Shown piece after piece: positions 31,833 to 41,400 of a stretch of 64,000 nt of DNA (position 1 is its first letter; every line of letters starts with the position of its first letter). Under the pieces are notes generated by a model that saw only the letters and a list, made by a program, of their open reading frames with translations, was not told the origin of the DNA and ran no database searches. A program made the position numbers and the translations under genes. Source of the DNA: Phenylobacterium sp. (GTDB lineage Bacteria; Pseudomonadota; Alphaproteobacteria; Caulobacterales; Caulobacteraceae); contig NZ_SCVD01000021.1 of the NCBI RefSeq assembly GCF_004297125.1, positions 124,001 through 188,000 on the forward strand. The letters run 5' to 3'.

Positions 31833-33425
31833 GTGCCCGCAGCCCCCGATTTCCCCGCCGCCCCCGACAAGGTCACCGTCCGCCGCGCCCTGATCTCGGT
31901 CTCGGACAAGACCGGTCTGATCGAGGCCGCGAAACAGCTCGCCGCGCTGGGCGTGGAGCTGGTCTCCACCGGCGGCACCCGCAAGGCCATCGCCGAGGCC
32001 GGCCTGCCGGTGAAGGACGTCTCGGACCTGACCGGCTTCCCCGAGATGATGGACGGGCGGGTGAAGACGCTGCATCCCATCGTCCACGGCGGCCTGCTGG
32101 GCGTCCGTGACGCCGCGGCCCACAAGCAGGCGATGGACGAGCACGGGATCGGTGCGATCGACCTTGTCTACGTCAACCTCTACCCGTTCGAGCAGACCAT
32201 GGCCTCGGGCGCGGACTACGAGACCTGCGTCGAGAACATCGACATCGGCGGCCCCGCGATGATCCGCTCGGCGGCCAAGAACCACGGCTACGTCGCCGTC
32301 TGCACCGACATCGACGACATGGTCGAGGTGCTGACCGAACTGGCGGCCGGCGGCGCGACCTCGCTCAAGCTCCGCAAGAGCCTGGCGGCCCGGGCCTATG
32401 GCCGGACCGCGGCCTATGACGCGGCGATCTCGACCTGGTTCGCGTACGCGCTGGGCGAGACGGCGCCCAAGCGCCTGTCGTTCGCCGGCGAGCTGGTGCA
32501 GACGATGCGCTACGGTGAGAACCCGCACCAGTCGGCGGCCTTCTACCGCTTTCCCGACCCGCGCACGGGCGTGGCGACCGCGAAGCAGCTCCAGGGCAAG
32601 GAGCTCAGCTACAACAACATCAACGACACCGACGCCGCCTTCGAGCTGATCGCCGAGTTTGATCCGGCCAAGGGGCCGGCCGTGGCGATCATCAAGCACG
32701 CCAACCCCTGCGGCGTGGCGACGGGCGCCTCGCTGGCCGAAGCCTACGACCGGGCGCTGGCCTGCGATCCCACCAGCGCGTTCGGCGGTATCGTCGCCCT
32801 GAACTCGAAGCTGGATGCGGCCACGGCGGCCCGGATCCTGGAGATCTTCACCGAGGTGGTGATCGCACCGGACGCCGACGAAGAGGCTGTCGCCCTGTTC
32901 GCCAAGAAGAAGAACGTGCGCCTGCTGACCACCGGCGGGTTGCCCGACCCCACGTCGGCCGGACCGGTGTTCAAGTCGGTAGCCGGCGGGTTCCTGACCC
33001 AGAGCCGCGACGTGACGCGTCTGACGCCCGATGACCTGAAGGTTGTGACCAGGCGCGCGCCCACGGAGGCGGAGGTCCGCGACATGCTGTTCGCCTTCAC
33101 CATCGCCAAGCACGTGAAGTCGAACGCCATCGTCTATGCGCGCGGGGGCCAGACCCTGGGCGTCGGCGCGGGCCAGATGAACCGCAAGGACTCGGCCCGC
33201 ATCGCGGCCCTGCGCGCCGCCGACTTCGGCCTGGACCTGAACGGCTCGGCCTGTGCGTCGGAGGCGTTCTTCCCGTTCCCAGACGGCCTGATCCAGGCGG
33301 CGGACGCGGGCTGCACGGCGGTGATCCAGCCCGGCGGCTCCATCGGCGACGCCAAGGTGATCGAGGCGGCCGACGAACGTGGCCTGGCGATGGTCTTCAC
33401 CGGCGTGCGGGTGTTCCGGCACTAG
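31833..33425 (+). CDS. purH: Bifunctional AICAR formyltransferase / IMP cyclohydrolase
   Basis: Enzyme of 530 residues catalysing the last two steps of IMP synthesis. The N-terminal MGS-like cyclohydrolase domain (about 1-200) shows [30 protein letters not shown] and [16 protein letters not shown]. The AICARFT domain follows with [15 protein letters not shown] and the catalytic [13 protein letters not shown] chose the GTG at 31833 because GAGGAG stands six bases upstream. The frame is open to about 31752, but that stretch is the ZTP riboswitch. ZTP control fits the enzyme's substrate, AICAR phosphate (ZMP). Confidence 0.97.
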   Translation: MPAAPDFPAAPDKVTVRRALISVSDKTGLIEAAKQLAALGVELVSTGGTRKAIAEAGLPVKDVSDLTGFPEMMDGRVKTLHPIVHGGLLGVRDAAAHKQAMDEHGIGAIDLVYVNLYPFEQTMASGADYETCVENIDIGGPAMIRSAAKNHGYVAVCTDIDDMVEVLTELAAGGATSLKLRKSLAARAYGRTAAYDAAISTWFAYALGETAPKRLSFAGELVQTMRYGENPHQSAAFYRFPDPRTGVATAKQLQGKELSYNNINDTDAAFELIAEFDPAKGPAVAIIKHANPCGVATGASLAEAYDRALACDPTSAFGGIVALNSKLDAATAARILEIFTEVVIAPDADEEAVALFAKKKNVRLLTTGGLPDPTSAGPVFKSVAGGFLTQSRDVTRLTPDDLKVVTRRAPTEAEVRDMLFAFTIAKHVKSNAIVYARGGQTLGVGAGQMNRKDSARIAALRAADFGLDLNGSACASEAFFPFPDGLIQAADAGCTAVIQPGGSIGDAKVIEAADERGLAMVFTGVRVFRH

Positions 33426-33440
33426 ATTCAAGGCGCGAAA

Positions 33441-33469
33441 GCGCAGAAGGCCAGCGTCGCCTCCTGCGC
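33441..33469. terminator. Hairpin between convergent purH and MerR gene
   Basis: GCGCAGAAGGC (33441-33451) and GCCTCCTGCGC (33459-33469) form an 11-base stem with one mismatch that becomes a G-U pair on the minus strand; the loop is seven bases. On the minus strand it is followed by TTTCGCGCC. It lies between the two convergent stops and probably serves both genes, with modest T runs. Confidence 0.5.
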
Positions 33470-33506
33470 TCTCTGCGTCTTCCGCGCTTAATGACGCCTG
33501 CGGCGT

Positions 33507-33905
33507 CTACGCCTTGGCGCCGATGCCCAGGCGCCGCGCCGCGCCGTCGGTGCGAGGCGTGTTGAGTTCGGTGAGGACCTCGTCGAGCTGGCTCAGCTCG
33601 GCCTTCAGCGTCTCGCGGCGGCGTTCCAGCTTGCCCACCGCGCACTCCCGGCCGCGGCCGTCCTCGTCGGCGCGCAGCACGTCTTCGATGTCCGGCAGGG
33701 AGACACCGGCCTTGCGCAGGCGGGCGATCCATTCGAGCCGCTGGCGGGCGATGGGGTCGTAGTAGCGCGCGTTCAGACGGTCGCGGCGCGCCTCGACCAG
33801 CCCCTTCTCTTCGTAGAAGCGCAGCGCGCGGGCGGTCAGCCCGAACAGGCGCATGGCGCCCGACATGCCGAGCCGGGGCAGGTGGTGGATGTTCTCTCGG
33901 GTCAT
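33507..33905 (-). CDS. MerR-family transcriptional regulator
   Basis: Regulator of 132 residues. The winged-helix part reads SGAMRLFGLTARALRFYEEK then GLVEARRD, with YYDPIARQRLEWIARLRKAG as the second half, the MerR DNA-binding layout. The rest is a dimerisation helix (RRETLKAELSQLDEVLTELN). There is no metal-binding cysteine cluster in the effector tail; the single Cys in RGRECAVGK is isolated. I chose the ATG at 33905; 42 more in-frame upstream codons do not match the family. It is divergent from the ScfR-type regulator (174-base gap), but its ligand and targets are unknown. Confidence 0.87.
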   Translation of the reverse strand: MTRENIHHLPRLGMSGAMRLFGLTARALRFYEEKGLVEARRDRLNARYYDPIARQRLEWIARLRKAGVSLPDIEDVLRADEDGRGRECAVGKLERRRETLKAELSQLDEVLTELNTPRTDGAARRLGIGAKA

Positions 33906-34079
33906 GCTTCGCTCCGGTGGAGTATGCAAATCCACACAAGCCGGTGAAGTTGAGCTTGTGCCGACGGGGATGACGCAGCGGGATACTCGGCGGCGAAATG
34001 GCGCTGTTTTCTCTCGCCGTTCAAATGACATCGTGCGAAGAGTTGGCTCCTCCGGGCGCCGCAGTTGTGAAATTGTAAA

Positions 34080-35492
34080 ATGCGCTACAAGCTTTTCGTC
34101 GGGCCGAAGGTGCGGGCGCTGCGCGCCCGGAACGGCTGGCGGCTGGAGGCGTGCGCCCGAAGGCTCGGTATCTCGGTGAGCTATCTTTCACAGATCGAAG
34201 CCAACCAGCGGCCAGTGACCGACCGGGTGCTCATGGGGCTGATCGAGACCTTCGGCGTGCCGGCCGAGACCTTCGAGGCCGACAACGACCAGCGGCTGAT
34301 CGCCGACCTGCGCGAGGCGGTGGCGGACAGCGGCTCGGCCGAGGCGCCGATTCCGCTCAGCGAGCTCAAACAGGTCGCCCTGCAATCGCCCGGCCTGGCC
34401 CGCCGGTTCCTGGACCTGCACCGCGCCAACCACCGGCTGGGCGAGCGCCTGAAGCTGACCGAGGAAGCCGTGTCGCTGGACGAGGCCATGTCGGCCAGTT
34501 CGCTGCTGCCCTACGAAGAGGTGCGCGACTTCTTCCATTTCAAGGACAACTACATCGACGTCCTCGACCGGGCGGCGGAGGACCTGGCCCAGGAGATCGG
34601 CCTGGACGGGCCGGCCTCGGCGGACATGCTGCTGGAGATGTACCTGCGCGAGCGGCTGGGCGTGCGGGTGCGCTATGCCCCGCTGGGGGACACCATGCGG
34701 CGCTACGACCCGGCGACGCACGAGCTCTGGCTGAACTCGGCCCAGCCGGCGGCCACGCGAGCGTTCCAGATGGCCTACCACGTGGCGGTGGCCAACCTTT
34801 CGGACATCATCGAGTCCGAGCTCGGCCAGGCGCGGTTCAAGAGCCCGGAGGCGGTCGACGTCTGTCGCGTCGGTCTGGGCAACTATGGCGCGGGCGCGCT
34901 GATGACGCCCTATCGCCGTTTCGCCGCCGCCGCGCGCGAACAGCGCCACGACGTCGAGCAGTTGGCCGCCCATTTCGGGGCCAGCCTGGAGCAGGTGTGC
35001 CACCGGCTCTCGACCCTGCAGCGGCCCGGCCAGCGCGGGGTGCCCTTCTACTTCGTGCGGCTGGACTACGCCGGCAACATCACCAAGCGCCACAGCGCCA
35101 CCCGCTTCCGGTTCGCGCGCTTCGGCGGCGCCTGTCCGCTGTGGAACGTCCACGACGCGGTGGCCTCACCCGACCGTTTCCTGGTGCAGGTGGCCTCAAT
35201 GCCGGACGGCGACCGCTACCTGTGCGTGGCCCGGGCGGTGGTGAAGCGGTCCGAGAGCTACCTGGCCCCCGACCGGCGCTATGTGCTGGGCTTCGGCTGC
35301 GAGATCGCCCACGCCCACGAGCTGGTCTATTCCGAGGGCCTGGACCTGAAGGGCCCGGCCGCGCCGATCGGGGTGAGCTGCCGCATCTGCGAGCGCGACG
35401 ACTGCGCCCAGCGGGCCTTCCCCCCGGTGGACCGGCGGCTCAGCGTGCCGAAGCACGAGCGCCGCACGGTGCCGTTCACCCTCGGGACCTAG
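34080..35492 (+). CDS. ScfR/RamB-type short-chain fatty-acyl regulator
   Basis: Transcription factor of 470 residues. It begins with an XRE-type helix-turn-helix (VRALRARNGWRLEACARRLG, ISVSYLSQIEANQRP, about residues 10-45). The middle is an IrrE/ImmA-like region (about 160-240), altered so that the protease HExxH is not seen. The C-terminal DUF2083 part ends with the cysteine cluster ISCRICERDDCAQRAFPP-like, typical of the family. Such regulators control the glyoxylate cycle and propionate/acetate use in response to acyl-CoA. No ribosome-binding site precedes the ATG, so a leaderless message is possible. Its stop overlaps the stop of the convergent PEP-CTERM gene. Confidence 0.9.
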   Translation: MRYKLFVGPKVRALRARNGWRLEACARRLGISVSYLSQIEANQRPVTDRVLMGLIETFGVPAETFEADNDQRLIADLREAVADSGSAEAPIPLSELKQVALQSPGLARRFLDLHRANHRLGERLKLTEEAVSLDEAMSASSLLPYEEVRDFFHFKDNYIDVLDRAAEDLAQEIGLDGPASADMLLEMYLRERLGVRVRYAPLGDTMRRYDPATHELWLNSAQPAATRAFQMAYHVAVANLSDIIESELGQARFKSPEAVDVCRVGLGNYGAGALMTPYRRFAAAAREQRHDVEQLAAHFGASLEQVCHRLSTLQRPGQRGVPFYFVRLDYAGNITKRHSATRFRFARFGGACPLWNVHDAVASPDRFLVQVASMPDGDRYLCVARAVVKRSESYLAPDRRYVLGFGCEIAHAHELVYSEGLDLKGPAAPIGVSCRICERDDCAQRAFPPVDRRLSVPKHERRTVPFTLGT

Positions 35493-36136
35493 GCGGCGGC
35501 GAGCCGTCGGCGGCGCAGCATCGAGCCCGCGGCTCCGAAGCCCAGGATCATCAGGGCCCACGCGGCCGGTTCGGGCGCCGCCGAGACCGCGGGCGTCCCG
35601 GTGACGATGACGTTGTCGAGCAGGAGACCGCGGGCGAAGGCCGAATAGTCGGACTGGAACTGGAAGCGCAGGTTCACCGTGCCGCCGGCGAACTGGCTCA
35701 GGTCGAACTGCGTCGTGCCTTGCCGGCTGCCCGTGACGGCCGTGCGCCCTAGGTGCGACAGGTTGTTGGTCATCGGCTGGTAGAACTCGTTGGCCAATGA
35801 GCGGATGACCTTGCTCGGGTCGAAGGCGCTGGTCGTCGATGCCGCGACGTTGAAGCCGTCGTAGAACTGCTCCGACACGAGGTCGTAGTCGAACGTCAGC
35901 AGCGCGTCGGTGAAATGCGTCAGGTCCAGGGCCACCTGATAGTAGGAATAGTCGAAATTGCCGTAGACACCGCTGGTGTGCCCAACGCGTCCGCTCTCAG
36001 CCTTGAAGGATCCGCCCAGGCTCTCGCTGGCGGTCAGGCCGTCGGTGAAGGTCTGGAAGAAGATGGTCTCGGCCTGCGCCGCGGAGGACAGGGCGGCGGC
36101 GCCTGCGACGGCGGCCAGGGCGATGAGCTTACGCAC
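35489..36136 (-). CDS. Exported PEP-CTERM (PEPxxWA) protein
   Basis: Secreted protein of 215 residues. The signal peptide (VRKLIALAAVAGAAALSSAA) is probably cut after AQA (about residue 22). The body is beta-rich, with FDYDLVSEQFYDGFNV and LRFQFQSDYSAFARGLLLDN, like a carbohydrate-binding or jelly-roll module. The end is the sorting signal APEPAAWALMILGFGAAG followed by RRRR. I chose the GTG at 36136 with GGAG eight bases before it. Its stop (TAG) overlaps that of the convergent ScfR-type gene within CCTAGG. The gap to the divergent kinase is 225 bases. Confidence 0.87.
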   Translation of the reverse strand: MRKLIALAAVAGAAALSSAAQAETIFFQTFTDGLTASESLGGSFKAESGRVGHTSGVYGNFDYSYYQVALDLTHFTDALLTFDYDLVSEQFYDGFNVAASTTSAFDPSKVIRSLANEFYQPMTNNLSHLGRTAVTGSRQGTTQFDLSQFAGGTVNLRFQFQSDYSAFARGLLLDNVIVTGTPAVSAAPEPAAWALMILGFGAAGSMLRRRRLAAA

Positions 36137-36361
36137 GTTCGGAACTCCATGAGCATTCGTTGGAACGTGGCCAGCGTGACCGCGGCGAGCGAGCCCGTCA
36201 GGCACGGCTAGACCCATCCCACCACGCTTGCGATTGAGCGGCGGAACTCGCCCCCGGCGCGACGAACGCGCCACCGGCCTCGCCGCCCGGATCGACCGGA
36301 CCGGTCACACTTGCGACGAACGCTGGCGTCCGGATCACCTGGCCGGGCTATATCTGTCCGG

Positions 36362-37492
36362 ATGAACGCTTCTTCCTCGCGGGCGGCTGACCGGGCGACG
36401 ATCCGGCAGGCCGTCTGGCTCACCGTCGCGATCTGGGGGATGGACGTCGTCTTCAACATCCTGCCCCGCGCGCTGGGGGGGACGATGAAGCCGACGACGG
36501 TCGTCAGCGTGCTGCTGATCGCCGCGACGGGGCTGGTGCTTTCGCCCGTGGTCTACCGGATGGTGACCTGGTTGCGGCGGCGCCCGGCCGCCGCACGGTA
36601 TGCGAGCCTCCTGGCCGCAGCCTTCTTGGGCGGCGCGGTGACGGCCATCGTCGACCTGACCCTGGGCGGCGTCCTGCGCGGCCTGGTGGCGCCCGACGCC
36701 AAGCCCCCGACTCCGAACGACCTGCTGTTCCGCGGGGTCAGCAACCTCTTCGCCTATGCCTGGATGTTCGGTCTGGTAGGTGCGCTCTACATGATGACGC
36801 TGGCGCACCGGGCTCTCATCGAGCACGAGCGCCAACTGGCCGACGCCCGCACGGCCACCGCCCAGGCGGAGGCGGCCGCGACGGAGGCGCGCCTGGCGGC
36901 TCTTCGCTACCAGCTCAACCCGCATTTCCTGTTCAACACCCTGAACGCCGTCTCCTCCGCCGTGATCACCCGGCGGAACGACGAGGCCGAGTCCATGCTG
37001 GAGAAGCTGGCGGAGTTCCTGCGGGTGACGCTGGCCGCCGATCCGGAGGGGCTTATCCCGCTGGAGGACGAGCTGGCGACGATCCAGGCCTATCTGGAGA
37101 TCGAGAGCGTGCGCTTCCGCGACCGTCTTGGCGTGGATTTCTCCTGCCCGGATGAGCTTCGCGGGGCCTTGGCCCCCAGCTTCATCCTCCAGCCCCTGAT
37201 CGAGAACGCCATCAAACACGGCGTGTCGCGCGCGTCGGGGCCGGTCACCGTGCGCCTGGAGGTCGCCCGCGACGGCGACGACCTGGTGGTCCTGGTCGAG
37301 GACGACGCCGAACGGTCGGGCGAGCCGGCGAAGGGCGCCGGCGTCGGCCTGAAGAACATCCGCCAGCGCCTGGAAGTGCTGTACGGGCCCCGCGGCGTCC
37401 TGCAGACCACCGCGCGGGAGCGGGGCTTCCTCGCCCTGGTTCGGATGCCGCTGATCCGGTCCGTGAAGCCGCGGGCGGCGCGGGCGGCCTGA
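36362..37492 (+). CDS. LytS-type sensor histidine kinase
   Basis: Membrane sensor kinase of 376 residues of the LytS/YehU type (His_kinase family, HPK8-like). Four helices lie at about 23-40, 48-70, 82-105 and 125-150. The phospho-acceptor motif is LRYQLNPHFLFNTLNAVSSA (about residues 180-200), with the His in NPHFLFN. The ATP-binding domain has LQPLIENAIKHGVSR (N box) and VLVEDDAERSG then KGAGVGLKNIRQRLE (G boxes). The start ATG at 36362 precedes the first helix; an earlier start would add 17 unconserved codons. The response regulator gene begins two bases after its stop, so they form one operon. Confidence 0.92.
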   Translation: MNASSSRAADRATIRQAVWLTVAIWGMDVVFNILPRALGGTMKPTTVVSVLLIAATGLVLSPVVYRMVTWLRRRPAAARYASLLAAAFLGGAVTAIVDLTLGGVLRGLVAPDAKPPTPNDLLFRGVSNLFAYAWMFGLVGALYMMTLAHRALIEHERQLADARTATAQAEAAATEARLAALRYQLNPHFLFNTLNAVSSAVITRRNDEAESMLEKLAEFLRVTLAADPEGLIPLEDELATIQAYLEIESVRFRDRLGVDFSCPDELRGALAPSFILQPLIENAIKHGVSRASGPVTVRLEVARDGDDLVVLVEDDAERSGEPAKGAGVGLKNIRQRLEVLYGPRGVLQTTARERGFLALVRMPLIRSVKPRAARAA

Positions 37493-37493
37493 C

Positions 37494-38234
37494 ATGCGTG
37501 TGCTTCTGGTGGATGACGAGCCCGCCGCGCTGGAGCGGTTGCAGGCGCTGTTCGAGCAGATCGCCGGCGTCGAGGTCGCGGGAGTGGCGCGGAACGGCCG
37601 CGAAGCCCTAGAGCAGGTTCAGGCGCTCAAGCCCGACCTGGTCATGCTGGACATCCAGATGCCCGAGCGCAGCGGCCTGTCGGTGGCCGCCACCCTGCCG
37701 CTCGAGGACCGCCCGGAGATCGTCTTCGTCACCGCCTTCGAAATGTACGGGGCCGACGCCTTCGACGTGGAGGCCGCCGATTATCTGTTGAAGCCGGTGC
37801 GCTTCGACCGCCTGCGCCAGGCCGTGGAGCGGGCGCGCCGCCGCCGGACGCTGAAGGAGGCCGCAGCCCCGGCCGAGCCCGCTTCGCTCGCGCCGGAGGC
37901 CGTCTCGTTCTGGGTCCCGGGCCGCAACGGCCACGTGCGGGTTTCGTCGGCCGACCTCGACTGGATCGAAGCCGCCCGGGACTATGTACTGCTCCACACG
38001 CCGACCCGCAGCCACATACACCGCGTGACCATGACGGCGCTCGAGGACATGCTGGACCCCGAGCTGCTGACCCGCGTCCACCGCTCGGCGTTCGTGAACC
38101 TCAACCGCGTCCAGGAGGTCCAGCGTCAGGGCAAGGGCCTGGTCTCGCTGGTCCTGCGGGACGGCGTGAACGTGGCGGTGGGGCCGACCTATGTGAAGGC
38201 GGTCCTGGGCCGTCTCGGCGTGAGCGCGGGCTGA
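37494..38234 (+). CDS. LytTR-family response regulator
   Basis: Response regulator of 246 residues. The receiver domain (about 1-120) starts RVLLVDDEPAALERL and shows the phospho-acceptor region LVMLDIQMPERSGLS and the Lys in YLLKPVRF. The C-terminal LytTR DNA-binding domain (about 135-240) begins VSFWVPGRNGHVRVSSADLD and includes RVHRSAFVNLNRVQEVQ. It is the partner of the LytS-type kinase, translated at the TGACATG junction. No target gene is next to it, since the downstream gdhZ is convergent. Confidence 0.93.
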   Translation: MRVLLVDDEPAALERLQALFEQIAGVEVAGVARNGREALEQVQALKPDLVMLDIQMPERSGLSVAATLPLEDRPEIVFVTAFEMYGADAFDVEAADYLLKPVRFDRLRQAVERARRRRTLKEAAAPAEPASLAPEAVSFWVPGRNGHVRVSSADLDWIEAARDYVLLHTPTRSHIHRVTMTALEDMLDPELLTRVHRSAFVNLNRVQEVQRQGKGLVSLVLRDGVNVAVGPTYVKAVLGRLGVSAG

Positions 38235-38455
38235 CGTTCGTCGACGTTCGGGCGGCTTCCATCGCATCCGGCGTGCGGACGCCGGCCGCCGGGCGCAAGC
38301 TACCCATGCCGACGCCCATCCCGGCCGCACCCGATCCCCGCGGCCGCGGACCTGCCTCCGCCGCCACACAGGCCGGGTCTCCCCGACCGGCCTCTCCCCG
38401 CGACGCCCGCCCCGAACGGCCGTCGAACGGGCGGCGGAGGTGGAACCGGCCGGCG

Positions 38456-41400
38456 TCAGCCCCGGCGTTTCCGTCCGCTGGCCGCTTCGGCGGCCAGTTC
38501 GCGCAGGGCGGCGTTGGCGATGGTGAGCTTGGCGAAGGTCCAGGCGCCACCGCCAGCCTCGATTTCTTCGACCGTGCGGGTCGCCGCGCGCGCCTGGTCG
38601 GGCCGCAGCGCCACCCAGGCCGAGACCGCGTTCCTGGCGTGGGCGTCGTCCTCGCCCGCCTGCGCCCCGCCGGCGAAGGCCATGATCGCGCGGGTGAGCT
38701 GGGCCTGCTCGGCGAGCAGGTCCTCGATCAGGCGCCGCAGCGCGGTGCGTTCGAAGATGTCGCCGGCGCGGAACTCGCCCGCCGCCGCCCGCAGGCGGTC
38801 GAAGGCGAACGCGGCGCCGGTCGCGTAGTAGAGCCGCGCCACATTGGGCAGCGGCCAGCTCGAGGCCTCCGCCAGGTCCACCAGGTCGGCGGCGTTGGTC
38901 AGCGGCCCCAGCACCGCGGCCGCCTGTGCCATGGCCTGCGGCGCCCCGGCCTCGGTGAGCCGGGCGACCTGGCCATCCACCCCGGCCCGCTCGGCCTTCG
39001 ACAGGATCTCGGGCAGGAGGCCGTGCAGGCTCTTGAAGCCGGGAGCGTATCGGGCGGTGAGCTCCGCGACGTTCAGGCCTTCGCGGCCCGCGCGGCGCGC
39101 CAGCCAGAACGTGGCGCCCCGCAACCCGGTGACCAGGCGGCGGAACAGCGCCATCTGGCCGCTGGCCGGGATCTTGAGATCCAGCGCCTCGACGTCGGCC
39201 CATAGCTTCTCGAAGTCGAGCGCCTGCTTGGCCGCCTCGTAGCCCGCGGTGAAGGCCACCACGTCGCAACCGGCCGAGGTCATGGTCCGCGACGGGAAAC
39301 TGGGCCCGCAGCGGTTGATGATGTCGTTGGCGACGACCGTGGCGATGATCTCCGGCCGCAGCCGGTGCTGGCGGATCGCCTCCTTGTACTTCCGCAGCGG
39401 CTTGGGGAAATAGGCCTCCAGCCGGCCTTCGAAGAACGGATCGTCGGGCGCGTGGCTAGCGACGATGTCCCGCTTCAGCTCCAGCTTGCCGTAGGCCAGC
39501 AGCACCGCCAGCTCGGGCCGGTAGAGGCCGCGGCCGGCCTTCAGCCGCTCCTGGATCGTCAGCCCGTCGGGCAGGCCCTCGACCGCGCGGTCCAGGCGGC
39601 CGGCCTGCTCCAGTTCGGCCATGAACCGCGCGTGCGGCTCGAGCTCGCCCACGGTGTCCAGCTCCAGCAGCGAGAGCGCCAGGGTCTGGTCGTAGTTGTG
39701 CACCAGCACGTGGCGGGCCACGTCGTCGGTCATCGACGGCAGCAGCTTGTTGCGCTGGGCCCGCGTGAGCTTGCCCTGGCGCTCCAGGATGCCGGTGGTG
39801 ATCTTGATGTTCACCTCGTGGTCGGAGGAGTCGACGCCGGCCGAATTGTCGATGGCGTCGGTCTCGACCCGGCCGCCGTGCTCGGCGAACTCGATCCGGC
39901 CCGCCTGGGTCAGGCCCAGGTTGGCGCCTTCGCCCACCACCTTGACCCGCAGGTCCGCGCCGTTGACCCGCACCGCATCGTTGGCCTTGTCGCCGGCGTC
40001 CATGTTGGACTCGGCCCTGGCCTTCACATAGGTGCCGATGCCGCCCAGGTAGAGCAGCTCGGCGGGGGCCTTCAGGATCAGGTTGATGACCTCGGCCGGG
40101 GACAGCGCCTCCGCGTCGGTCCCGAGGAACCGGCGCACCTCGGCGGTGAGCGGGATCGATTTCAGGGTGCGGGGGAAGACGCCGCCGCCCTTGCTGATCT
40201 TCTTCTTGTCGTAGTCGTCCCAGGAGGAGCGGGGCAGGGCGAACATGCGCTCGCGCTCGGCGTAGCTCTTGGCCGGGTCCGGATCGGGGTCGAGGAAGAT
40301 GTGGCGGTGGTCGAAGGCCGCCTGCAGCCTGATCTGCCGCGACAGCAGCATGCCGTTGCCGAACACGTCGCCCGACATGTCGCCGCAGCCGACCACGGTG
40401 AAGGGCTCGGACTGGATGTCCTTGCCCATCTCGCGGAAGTGGCGTTTCACCGCCTCCCACGCGCCGCGGGCGGTGATGCCCATGACCTTGTGATCGTAGC
40501 CCACCGAGCCGCCGGAGGCGAACGCGTCGCCCAGCCAGAAGCCGTAGGATTCCGCCACGCCGTTGGCGATGTCGGAGAAGGTGGCGGTGCCCTTGTCGGC
40601 GGCCACGACCAGGTAAGGGTCGTCGCCGTCGTGGACCACCACCCCGTCGGGCGGAATTACCTTGCCCTTGGCGTCCAGATTGTCGGTCAGGTCTAGCAGG
40701 CCGAACAGGAAGGTCTTGTAGGCGCTGATCGCCTCGGCGCGGATGGCGTCGGGCGAGCCCTTGGGGAGCTGCTTCGGATAGAAGCCGCCCTTGGAGCCCA
40801 CGGGCACGATCACCGCGTTCTTGACCTGCTGAGCCTTCACCAGTCCCAAGACCTCGGTGCGGAAGTCGTCGCGCCGGTCGCTCCACCGCAGGCCGCCGCG
40901 GGCGACCGGCCCGAAGCGCAGATGCACGCCCTCGACCTGGGTCGACCAGACGAAGATCTCGCGGAACGGCTTGGGCGCCGGCAGGTCGGCCAGCGAGCCC
41001 GAGGCCACCTTGAACGAGATGTAGGGCTTCACCGCCCCGTCGGGCGTGCGCTGGTAGAAGTTGGTGCGCTGGACCGCGCCGACCAGCAGGGCCAGGCGGC
41101 GCAGCACGCGGTCGTCGTCCAGGCTTTCGACCAGCTGCAGGGCCTCGACGATCTCGTCCATCACCGCCTTGGCCTGCGCCTGGCGGGCCTCGAGGTCGGC
41201 GGCGATCGCGGGGTCGAACTTGATGCGGAACAGGTCGAGGATCAGCCGGGTGACGCCCGGATGGTTCGACAGGGCCTGCTCCTGCACGCGTTGCGACGGG
41301 TCGAGGCCGGACTGTTGCCGGTAGCGCGCGAGCGCACGGACCAGGGCGGCGTCGCGCCACGGGATGGAGAGCTCCATCACCAGGCGGTTGAAGCCGTCGT

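Noticed and set aside
38268..38285. CCGGCG-N6-CGCCGG inverted repeat between the LytTR regulator and gdhZ as a terminator
   Set aside because: A short GC-rich stem without a T run; convergent genes may need a terminator, but this is not convincing.
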